Positions 1-5,024 of a stretch of DNA of 8,994 bases are shown one piece after another. Source of the stretch: Pseudomonadota bacterium (lineage in GTDB: Bacteria > Pseudomonadota > Alphaproteobacteria > Acetobacterales > Acetobacteraceae); NCBI GenBank assembly GCA_021845555.1, contig JAJZVS010000146.1, forward strand, positions 1 through 8,994, written 5' to 3'. Position 1 is the first letter of the stretch. Each line of letters starts with the position of its first letter. Below the pieces are notes generated by a model. It was not told the DNA's origin. It did not search any database and was given only the letters and a program-made list of their open reading frames with translations. Position numbers and translations under genes: made by a program.

Positions 1-375
1 TCGATCGTCGTCGCCGGGGCGCATCTTTCGGGCATGGCGCTGAACCATGAGCTGACCGCGCTGGGGGCGCGGCTGGAGGAGGCGACGGCGACGGCGGCGG
101 ACTACCGGCTTTACGCGCTGGCGACGGCGCCGGCGAAGCCGGGGCTGGTGCGGGCGCCGGGCTTCGCGGGGCCGGGCATCGCGGTGGAGCGGTGGTCGCT
201 GACGGCGGAGGGGTTCGGGCGGTTCGTGGCCGGCGTGCCGGGGCCGATGACGATCGGCCAGGTGACGCTGGCGGATGGGCGGCGGTTTGCCGGCTTCCTG
301 TGCGAGCCGGCGGCGCTGGAGGGGGCGCGCGAGATTACCGAGTTCGGCGGCTGGCGGAATTATGTCCTTTGCTGA
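1..375 (+). CDS. atzF: Allophanate hydrolase, C-terminal part (5' end outside window)
   Basis: Frame 1 is open from the window edge to a TGA at 373-375, giving 124 visible residues. They match the small C-terminal domain that follows the amidase-signature domain in allophanate hydrolases. It opens with the motif GAHLSGMALNHEL (visible residues 6-18) and ends with a FGGWRNY-type tail. The full enzyme hydrolyses allophanate to ammonia and CO2 in the cytoplasm as the last step of urea, biuret or cyanuric acid breakdown. The amidase domain with its Ser-cisSer-Lys triad lies upstream and is not visible, so an intact gene is assumed. An ATG at 34 is internal to the domain and is not the start. The gene precedes a biuret hydrolase and the atzGEH set, which supports this call over a generic amidase tail. 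Codons are dominated by G-ending triplets (gcg, ggg, cgg, gag), unlike the genes that follow. Confidence 0.85.
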   Translation, partial: SIVVAGAHLSGMALNHELTALGARLEEATATAADYRLYALATAPAKPGLVRAPGFAGPGIAVERWSLTAEGFGRFVAGVPGPMTIGQVTLADGRRFAGFLCEPAALEGAREITEFGGWRNYVLC

Positions 376-390
376 TCCGAGCAGCCCGCA

Positions 391-419
391 CCCAAGGCCG
401 TTGGGGCGCAAGGTGCGCC
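391..419 (+). other. Two back-to-back small hairpins between atzF and biuH
   Basis: The 66-bp gap after atzF contains CCCAA-ggccg-TTGGG (391-405) and GGCGC-aaggt-GCGCC (405-419), each a perfect 5-bp stem with a 5-nt loop, sharing base 405. Neither is followed by a T run, so they are not a convincing intrinsic terminator. They could act as an mRNA processing or stability element that separates expression of atzF and biuH. They could also be chance in GC-rich DNA. Confidence 0.25.
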
Positions 420-441
420 ATCATGGAGGCACACACCGCCC

Positions 442-1131
442 ATGCATGACATGAACCTGTCGGTCGCCGCAGACCCGTATCCGGTGACGCTTGATCTGCC
501 GCATGCCGCATTGATCGTGATCGACATGCAGCGCGATTTCGTGGAGCCGGGCGGGTTCGGCGCCGCACTCGGCAACGACGTCACGCGGCTGCAGGCGGCG
601 ATCGACCCGATCGCCGCGGTGCTCGCCGCGGCCCGCGCGGCCGGCCTGCTTGTCATTCACACGCGTGAGGGACACCGGCCGGATCTGACCGACCTGCCAC
701 CCACCAAGAAGGCGCGCGGCCGGCTCGATCCCGGTATCGGCGATCCCGGTCCGATGGGACGGATCCTGGTCCGCGGTGAAGCCGGGCACGAGATCGTTCC
801 TGTACTTGCGCCACTCGCCGGCGAGCCGGTCATCGACAAGCCGGGAAAGGGGGCGTTCTACGCCACCGACCTCGAGACTATCCTGCGCCAGCGCGCCATC
901 GCCAAGCTGATCCTCTGCGGCGTCACCACCGAGGTCTGCGTGCACACCACGCTGCGCGAGGCGAATGATCGCGGCTTCGAATGTCTCGTCGTCTCCGACG
1001 GCACGGCGTCGTATTTTCCTGAATTCCACGCCTGCGCCCTGGCCATGGTCAAGGCGCAGGGCGGCATTTTCGGCTTCGTCACGGACAGCGCGACGCTGAT
1101 CCGGACACTGGAGAAGGTTATCCGCACATGA
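442..1131 (+). CDS. biuH: Biuret amidohydrolase (isochorismatase-like cysteine hydrolase)
   Basis: This 229-residue protein is a full-length member of the isochorismatase-like hydrolase fold. The catalytic triad is D28 (in LIVIDMQRDF), K133 (in DKPGKGAF) and C166 (in GVTTEVCV), with the usual cis-peptide before T162. Spacing matches the triad of Rhizobium BiuH (Asp36, Lys142, Cys175, from memory). The MVKAQGGIFG stretch places Q206 where BiuH has a substrate-contacting Gln. The blocks HTREGHRPDL, GIGDPGPMGRIL and TTLREANDRGFECL are also BiuH-like. BiuH converts biuret to allophanate plus ammonia, and allophanate feeds AtzF. A GGAGG (425-429) lies 12 nt upstream of the ATG, a long spacing; M4 at 451 is a less likely start. 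The stop overlaps the atzG start (ATGA). A close ureidoacrylate- or N-carbamoyl-type amidase is the alternative, but the neighbours favour biuret. Confidence 0.85.
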   Translation: MHDMNLSVAADPYPVTLDLPHAALIVIDMQRDFVEPGGFGAALGNDVTRLQAAIDPIAAVLAAARAAGLLVIHTREGHRPDLTDLPPTKKARGRLDPGIGDPGPMGRILVRGEAGHEIVPVLAPLAGEPVIDKPGKGAFYATDLETILRQRAIAKLILCGVTTEVCVHTTLREANDRGFECLVVSDGTASYFPEFHACALAMVKAQGGIFGFVTDSATLIRTLEKVIRT

Positions 1132-1346
1132 CGACACCCCGCGCCGACCAAAGCGGCGTCATTCGATCGGACGTCACGTTCGCCGCCCTTGTCGATGCGG
1201 GCGCGGCGCTGCTTGGTATCCCCCTTGCCGCCGCCCATCGCGGTGAGGTGGTCGCGGCACTCGCCATGATCATGGCACAGGCCGATCTGATCTTGGATTT
1301 CCCGCTGCCGGACGTTGCCGAAGCCGCACCAAGATTCCGCCCGTGA
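1128..1346 (+). CDS. atzG: AtzG-type small subunit of 1-carboxybiuret hydrolase (DUF4089)
   Basis: This 72-residue protein overlaps biuH by ATGA at 1128-1131 and runs into atzE with a GTGA overlap at 1343-1346. A purine-rich GGAGAAGG (1110-1117) precedes the start. The centre carries the pattern of DUF4089/AtzG proteins: a hydrophobic helix LVDAGAALLGIPL, then HRGEVVAAL and a short helix with a PL(P/A)-type tail. AtzG is related to GatC of the Glu-tRNA(Gln) amidotransferase and forms a complex with AtzE that stabilises it; it has no catalytic residues of its own. The location directly before an AtzE-type amidase is decisive for such a short sequence. In oxalurate clusters the equivalent gene is called hpxX, so the name depends on the substrate of the neighbouring amidase. 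Confidence 0.82.
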   Translation: MTTPRADQSGVIRSDVTFAALVDAGAALLGIPLAAAHRGEVVAALAMIMAQADLILDFPLPDVAEAAPRFRP

Positions 1347-2740
1347 GCCGGCAACGCCCGAGCATGGCCGGGGACGATCTCCGCACCATCCCGCTCCATC
1401 GTCTCTCGGCGACGACAATCGCCGGCACCGTCGCCGCCCAGCAGATCTCCGCGACCGAGGTTCTCGAAGACCATATCGATCGCATCCGGGCGCTGGACCC
1501 CGCGCTGAACTGCTTCACCGATCTCTGCCTAGATCGCGCCCGCGCCGCCGCTGCCACGGTCGATGCGCGTATCGCCACTGGCGAATGCCCGAAACTAGCG
1601 GGTGTGCCCGTCGCGGTGAAGAACTTGTTCAACGTCTCGGGCCTCAAGACCCGGGCCGGCTCGAAGATCCTCCGTGACCAGCCGCCAGCAACGCACGACG
1701 CCGAAGCACTGGCACGACTGGTCAAGGCTGGCGCAGTGCCCCTCGGCACTCTCAACATGGACGAATTCGCCTATGGCTTCGTCACCGAGAACACCCATGA
1801 CGGCCCGACGCGCAACCCGCACGACCCGACCAGATCTGCCGGCGGTTCCTCGGGTGGCTCGGCCGCGGCAGTCGCCGCCGGCCTTGCACCACTGACGCTT
1901 GGTTCGGACACCAATGGATCAATCCGGGTGCCGGCGGCGCTCTGCGGCGTGTTTGGCCTGAAACCGACCTATGGCGCGCTGCCTCGCGAGGGCAGCTTCC
2001 CATTCGTGGACAGCCTCGACCACGTCGGCCCGTTCGCGCGCTCCGCCGCTGATCTCGCCATCGCCTTCGACGTCATGCATGGCGGAGCGCCGGTGGCGCC
2101 CGCGATCGCCGATGCCGTGCCGTACCGCGTGGCGGTTCTCGACGGCTGGTTCAGCCACGGTGCGACGGAGGCGGCGCTGGAGGCTGTGGACCGGGTCGCG
2201 CGGGCGCTCGGCGCAGATACACGAACTGAACTGCCCGAAGCGCGTCGCGCCCGCGCCGCTGCGTTCTGCATCACCGCGGCAGAAGGCGGTACGCTGCATC
2301 TCGACCGGCTCCGCACACGGGCCGGGGATTTCGATCCAGCGACGCGCCCGCGACTGCTGGCAGGCGCCCTTCTGCCGGCGGCGATCGTCCAGCAGGCACA
2401 GCGATTCCGCGCCTGGTTCGCTGCGGAAGCCTCTCGCCTTTTCGAGCGCCACGACGCTCTACTTGCTCCAGCGACGCCTTGCCCGGCACCCGTGCTAGGC
2501 CAAGCGACGATGGAGATCGCCGGCGAGACTGTGCCGGTCCGCCCGCATCTCGGTCTTTACACACAGCCGATCAGTTTCATCGGCCTACCCGTCGTCGTCG
2601 TACCGGTTCATGGTGTGGGACCGCTGCCGCTCGGCGTGCAGGTGATTGCGGCGCCAGGCTGTGAATCGGTCGCTCTCGCCATCGCCCATCGGCTGGAACG
2701 AGACGGCATCTGTGCCGCACCGGTGGTCGGGCCATCATGA
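1343..2740 (+). CDS. atzE: 1-carboxybiuret hydrolase catalytic subunit, AtzE family amidase
   Basis: This 465-residue amidase-signature enzyme has its triad at K93 (VAVKN), cis-S169 (GGSSGGS) and nucleophile S193 (GSDTNGSIRVPA). Family-specific blocks recall Pseudomonas AtzE: LNMDEFAYGFVTENTHDGP with TRNPHD after it, and EGGTLHLDRLRTRAGDFDP in the C-terminal half, where substrate specificity resides. AtzE, bound to AtzG, removes ammonia from 1-carboxybiuret to give 1,3-dicarboxyurea, the substrate of AtzH. The start is taken as GTG 1343 because it overlaps the atzG stop as GTGA. ATG 1364 (M8) is the alternative; neither has a strong ribosome binding site, and the conserved core begins near residue 17. 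The stop overlaps atzH by ATGA. HpxY of the oxalurate pathway is a close relative; biuH and atzF nearby favour the AtzE role. Confidence 0.87.
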   Translation: MSRQRPSMAGDDLRTIPLHRLSATTIAGTVAAQQISATEVLEDHIDRIRALDPALNCFTDLCLDRARAAAATVDARIATGECPKLAGVPVAVKNLFNVSGLKTRAGSKILRDQPPATHDAEALARLVKAGAVPLGTLNMDEFAYGFVTENTHDGPTRNPHDPTRSAGGSSGGSAAAVAAGLAPLTLGSDTNGSIRVPAALCGVFGLKPTYGALPREGSFPFVDSLDHVGPFARSAADLAIAFDVMHGGAPVAPAIADAVPYRVAVLDGWFSHGATEAALEAVDRVARALGADTRTELPEARRARAAAFCITAAEGGTLHLDRLRTRAGDFDPATRPRLLAGALLPAAIVQQAQRFRAWFAAEASRLFERHDALLAPATPCPAPVLGQATMEIAGETVPVRPHLGLYTQPISFIGLPVVVVPVHGVGPLPLGVQVIAAPGCESVALAIAHRLERDGICAAPVVGPS

Positions 2741-3123
2741 TCGTCGACGACCGGGACACATTGGCCGAGTTAACGGCCCTGTCCGACGCCTATGAGGCGG
2801 CCTTGGCCGCCAACGATCTCGACCGGCTCGATCGATTCTTCTGGGAGGCCGACACCGCGCTGCGCTACGGCGTGGGCGAGGCGCTTTATGGCATCGAGGC
2901 GATCCGCGAATTCCGAAGGCAGCGCACGAACGGCTCGCCGCCACGGCAGGTGATCCGCCGCACCATCAATTGTTTCGATACGACGTTCGCAGTCGTGAAC
3001 CTTGAATTTTTGCGTACGGGCAGCACGCGGATCGGGCGGCAGAGCCAAACTTGGGTCCGCCTGCCGGACCAGGGCTGGAGGATCGTAGCTGCCCATGTCT
3101 CGCTGGCGACGGAAACAGCTTGA
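2737..3123 (+). CDS. atzH: AtzH-type decarboxylating amidohydrolase (DUF3225, SnoaL-like fold)
   Basis: This 128-residue protein, coupled to atzE by an ATGA overlap, has the DUF3225 / NTF2-SnoaL-like pattern: an N-terminal helix pair, then FFWEADTALRYGVGEALYG, IEAIREFRRQR and a C-terminal strand ending in WRIVAAHVS. AtzH decarboxylates and hydrolyses 1,3-dicarboxyurea to allophanate, preventing a metabolic dead end between AtzE and AtzF. Y19 and R43 are 24 residues apart, the same spacing as the Tyr22/Arg46 pair I recall as essential in Pseudomonas AtzH. The homologue in oxalurate clusters is HpxZ, an alternative name if the pathway is ureide rather than biuret breakdown. Length is normal and the gene looks intact. 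It is the last gene of the operon before a convergent junction. Confidence 0.85.
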   Translation: MIVDDRDTLAELTALSDAYEAALAANDLDRLDRFFWEADTALRYGVGEALYGIEAIREFRRQRTNGSPPRQVIRRTINCFDTTFAVVNLEFLRTGSTRIGRQSQTWVRLPDQGWRIVAAHVSLATETA

Positions 3124-3130
3124 TCAGGAG

Positions 3131-3147
3131 CAGCACGGACTGTGCTG
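3131..3147 (+). terminator. Hairpin just after atzH, possible terminator
   Basis: CAGCAC (3131-3136), loop GGACT, GTGCTG (3142-3147) form a perfect 6-bp stem starting 8 bases after the atzH stop. No U tract follows, so at best it is a weak, Rho-assisted or mRNA-stabilising structure. Confidence 0.35.
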
Positions 3148-3202
3148 ACCGCCGGCGTGGCGATGGATGCGGCATTTGAACTGTGTAGTAAGCGGGGATT
3201 GT

Positions 3203-3307
3203 CAGCAGCCGGCTGCGGGCCTCGTCGAGGGGAACGCCCAGATCGTCGCCACCTGCCTGACATCCCCCCTCAAAATCCTCTCGCCCATCTGGTCATACGG
3301 GGCTTTG
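3203..3307 (+). pseudogene. Possible remnant of a ureD-type urease accessory gene N-terminus
   Basis: The stretch between the two convergent genes has no intact gene. In frame 2 it reads QQPAAGLVEGNAQIVATCLT followed by SPLKILSPIWSYGAL. The segment with TSPLKILSP resembles the early conserved (A/T)SPL(R/K)(I/L)L(T/S)P block of one UreD subgroup. The following residues would sit where that family has a WVY(x)n-GGG motif, which is not preserved. The frame then continues only as antisense of the regulator gene. The match is short and may be chance; the rest of 3124-3325 shows nothing I recognise. Confidence 0.2.
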
Positions 3308-3310
3308 ACA

Positions 3311-3324
3311 CCGCCTGCCGGCGG
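3311..3324 (-). terminator. Small GC hairpin at the 3' end of the MocR gene
   Basis: CCGCC-tgcc-GGCGG lies directly downstream of the minus-strand stop at 3326-3328. The stem is 5 bp and perfect, with no T run on either strand. It is a candidate weak bidirectional terminator for the convergent operons; with stems this short in GC-rich DNA, chance is a real possibility. Confidence 0.3.
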
Positions 3325-3325
3325 C

Positions 3326-4711
3326 TCAGAAGAAGGCGCTGTCGTGGTCCGGTGGGTTGGCGAGAGCGTGCGCCATGTAGTCGAGCACGCTGCACAGTTG
3401 CGCCCGGGAGACCGGCCCGCCGAGCCCGATCCGCACCGCCTCGCCGGGCGCACCGTCGGCAGCGAAGGCATCGCTCGGCACGACGCCGATCCCGGTCGCG
3501 CGCATCTGTCCGGCAAAGGCCGATCGGGTCCAGGGGTGGGGCAGTTCGAGCCAGAGATGAAAGCTCAGCGGATCCGACCGGAAGCGCTGCCCTGCCAGCG
3601 CCTCCCGCGCGAGAGCCTGGCGCGCCGCGGTCTCGTTGCGGATGAAGCGGAGCAACTGGTCGGCGGTGCCATCCTCGATCCAGCGCGTTGCGAGCGCCAC
3701 GGTGAGCGGCGCGGCCATCACCGTCATCGCCCGCAGCGCGGCAGCGAAGGGCCAGCCGGCCTTGGCCGACGGCGCGACGACATAGGCGACCCGCAGCCCG
3801 GCGCCGACGCATTTGGCCAGACCGGCGACATGCCAGGTGATGTCGGCCGCCATCGCCGCGAAAGGCGGCGGGCCGTGCTGCGGGATGAATCCGTAGGCAT
3901 CGTCTTCGATGATCGGAATGCGGGCGGCCCGCGCGATCTCGACGATCTGGGCCCGCCGCGCCATCGGCACGGTGATCGTGGTCGGGTTCTGCAGCGTGGG
4001 ATTGAGGTAGAGGCATTTCGGCGCGGATCGGCGGCAGGCCTCTTCGAGAGCTTCGGGCACAATGCCCTCAGCGTCCATCGGCACGCCCACCAGCCGCATG
4101 CCAAGCTGCCGCGTGATCGCCCGCACCCCGGGATAGGTGATCGCCTCGCAGAGGATGGTCTCGCCGGCGGCGGCGAACATGCCGAACAGCGCGAGCAGGG
4201 CGGGATGCGCGCCCGGCGTGACGAACACCCGGTCCTGCGATGGCACCAGGCCCCGCCGGCCGAGCCAGATCGAAGCCGCGTCCTTGTCCGCCGGGGAACC
4301 GCCGAAGCCCTGGTAGCGCAACAGCGCCGCGATGTCCCCGCCGATCTCCGCCAGTCCTTCGCGCATCCGGTGGATCAGTGGCGGATCATCCGGTTCGGGC
4401 GGCAGGTTCATCGAGAGATCGACCGGCAACGCCCCCGGGCGCAGCGCTGCCGATGCGGGCGGGACCCGCACGAAGGTGCCCTGTCCGATCCGGGAGTCGA
4501 CCAGCCCCCGGCGCTTCGCCTCGACATAGCCGCGCGCGACGGTGGTGAAATCGATACCGAGCCGGGCAGCGAGCCGCCGCTGTGGCGGCAGCCGCGTGCC
4601 GGGCCGTAGCCGGCCGGCGGCGATGTCCGCAGCGATCAGGTCGGCGATCGCGAGGTAATGCGGCCGGTCGCGCGCGCCGAGATCCGGTATCCAGTCATTC
4701 ATGGAGGCCAT
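3326..4711 (-). CDS. MocR-family transcriptional regulator (GntR wHTH + PLP aminotransferase-like domain)
   Basis: This 461-residue protein has a GntR-type winged helix at about residues 14-84 (YLAIADLIAADIAAGRLRPG, LPPQRRLAARLGID, GQGTFV), a linker, and a class I/II aminotransferase-like domain from about residue 98 to the end. PLP-site signatures are present: NPTLQNPT (237-244), EDDAYG (269-274, with D270 and Y273) and the presumed Schiff-base lysine K300 in AGLAKCVGAGLRVAY. MocR proteins are DNA-binding regulators whose PLP-bound domain senses an amine or amino-acid-like ligand; they usually do not act as transaminases. The ATG at 4711 is preceded by AAAGAG as a weak ribosome binding site; M4 (4702) is a possible alternative start. 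The gene is divergent from the nitrilase operon across an AT-rich region with repeated sites, so it is the likely local regulator of that operon and of itself. The effector is unknown. Confidence 0.9.
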   Translation of the reverse strand: MASMNDWIPDLGARDRPHYLAIADLIAADIAAGRLRPGTRLPPQRRLAARLGIDFTTVARGYVEAKRRGLVDSRIGQGTFVRVPPASAALRPGALPVDLSMNLPPEPDDPPLIHRMREGLAEIGGDIAALLRYQGFGGSPADKDAASIWLGRRGLVPSQDRVFVTPGAHPALLALFGMFAAAGETILCEAITYPGVRAITRQLGMRLVGVPMDAEGIVPEALEEACRRSAPKCLYLNPTLQNPTTITVPMARRAQIVEIARAARIPIIEDDAYGFIPQHGPPPFAAMAADITWHVAGLAKCVGAGLRVAYVVAPSAKAGWPFAAALRAMTVMAAPLTVALATRWIEDGTADQLLRFIRNETAARQALAREALAGQRFRSDPLSFHLWLELPHPWTRSAFAGQMRATGIGVVPSDAFAADGAPGEAVRIGLGGPVSRAQLCSVLDYMAHALANPPDHDSAFF

Positions 4712-4713
4712 CC

Positions 4714-4734
4714 GCGCTCTTTAAATATTGACTG
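4714..4734. repeat. Copy 1 of a 21-bp direct repeat, candidate MocR operator
   Basis: The site begins GCGCT and ends AAATATTGACTG (4723-4734). It matches copy 2 at 4883-4903 at 18 of 21 positions in the same orientation, 169 bp away. It lies immediately upstream of the regulator's start codon and overlaps the predicted transcription start of that gene, a position expected for autorepression. MocR proteins commonly bind direct repeats. Confidence 0.6.
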
Positions 4735-4735
4735 G

Positions 4736-4764
4736 ATTATGTTGCACGTTCATCTGAAAGGCAA
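4736..4764 (-). promoter_or_regulatory. Sigma-70-type promoter for the MocR gene
   Basis: On the minus strand a -35 like TTGCCT (complement of 4759-4764) is separated by 17 nt from a -10 like CATAAT (complement of 4736-4741). Transcription would begin near 4729, leaving a leader of about 18 nt before the ATG at 4711. The -10 to start region abuts and overlaps repeat copy 1 (4714-4734). Confidence 0.45.
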
Positions 4765-4775
4765 TTCAAAAACGG

Positions 4776-4816
4776 AATCAAAATGAGGCATATATGGCTA
4801 TGTTGATTCAAAATGA
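4776..4816. repeat. Phased nonamer direct repeat
   Basis: TCAAAATGA occurs at 4778-4786 and 4808-4816, exactly 30 bp apart, about three helical turns. The preceding two bases (AA versus AT) are nearly the same, and a related ATTCAAAAA is at 4764-4772. The same-face spacing suggests a dimeric protein binding site, although runs of A in AT-rich DNA make repeats more likely by chance. Confidence 0.35.
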
Positions 4817-4846
4817 TTATATTTTATGCGTTATGAAGATGATAAC

Positions 4847-4862
4847 TTGTTCATATGGACAA
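4847..4862. promoter_or_regulatory. 16-bp inverted repeat, candidate operator
   Basis: TTGTTCATATGGACAA is a near-perfect palindrome centred on CATATG; only one base pair of the eight mismatches. It lies near the middle of the divergent region, roughly 100 bp upstream of the sigma-54 promoter, a usual distance for an activator or a dyad-binding regulator. Its protein is unknown. Confidence 0.4.
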
Positions 4863-4882
4863 TCAATAATCGGCATATTAGA

Positions 4883-4903
4883 GCGCTTTGAAAATATTGA
4901 CTG
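4883..4903. repeat. Copy 2 of the 21-bp direct repeat
   Basis: Partner of the site at 4714-4734, in the same orientation: GCGCT then AAATATTGACTG (4892-4903), with differences at three internal positions. It ends about 55 bp before the -24 GG of the sigma-54 promoter, so a bound regulator could contact an activator or loop back to copy 1. GCATATATG follows at 4903-4911 and also occurs at 4788-4796. Confidence 0.6.
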
Positions 4904-4956
4904 CATATATGAATGGATATCTGATTAAAATTGACCGTTTTCCCAGGAATCGCATG

Positions 4957-4973
4957 TTGGCATGACGGTTGCA
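4957..4973 (+). promoter_or_regulatory. Sigma-54 (RpoN) promoter of the nit operon
   Basis: TTGGCATG-acgg-TTGCA matches the -24/-12 consensus YTGGCACG-N4-TTGCW at all but one fixed base (T for C). The GG (4959-4960) and GC (4971-4972) dinucleotides are 12 bp apart, as required. Transcription would begin near 4984, giving a leader of about 40 nt to the nitB ATG at 5025. RpoN control would tie the operon to nitrogen status through NtrC or another enhancer-binding protein, fitting the nitrogen-starvation label of this cluster. No clear NtrC dyad was found. Confidence 0.8.
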
Positions 4974-5013
4974 GAGTTCTGGTCATGCCGGGATTGGCCC
5001 GGCCTGGTTCCAG

Positions 5014-5018
5014 AGGAG
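5014..5018 (+). promoter_or_regulatory. Ribosome binding site that fixes the nitB start
   Basis: AGGAG within CAGAGGAGAC is 6 nt upstream of ATG 5025. The longer in-frame start at 4962 lies inside the sigma-54 promoter and has no such site, so 5025 is preferred. Confidence 0.85.
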
Positions 5019-5024
5019 ACGAGC

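Larger units (their letters stand above)
4720..4940. other. AT-rich divergent regulatory region
   Basis: The stretch between the MocR gene and nitB is abruptly AT-rich: in 4801-4860 only 16 of 60 bases are G or C, against strongly GC-rich flanking genes. No ORF of note is present. It carries the repeats, inverted repeat and promoters listed separately. Low-GC regulatory islands of this type favour DNA bending, IHF-type binding and easy melting, which suits a sigma-54 promoter activated from a distance. A recognisable IHF site was not assigned. Confidence 0.7.

Noticed and set aside
421..1137. Minus-strand open frame of 238 codons opposite biuH
   Set aside because: It mirrors a gene with complete catalytic residues, and no family motif is seen in it.
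3124..3325. Insertion-sequence end or small gene on the minus strand in the convergent gap
   Set aside because: Minus-strand frames here (for example one reading DDLGVPLDEARSRLLTIPAY) are open but short; I recognise no family, start or ribosome binding site.
3167..4609. Long + strand open frame (480 codons) opposite the MocR gene
   Set aside because: It is antisense to a clear MocR gene with all PLP motifs; its translation is Arg/Gly/Pro/His-rich without family resemblance, as is common for shadows in GC-rich DNA. Only its first part (3203-3307) lies outside the regulator gene.
4897..4925. TTGACT within repeat copy 2 as a sigma-70 -35 for nitB
   Set aside because: No acceptable -10 lies 16-18 bp downstream (TCTGAT at best), and the sigma-54 match is much stronger.
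4962..5024. Upstream in-frame start for nitB at 4962
   Set aside because: It falls within the sigma-54 promoter, upstream of the predicted transcription start, and has no ribosome binding site; ATG 5025 has AGGAG at good spacing.
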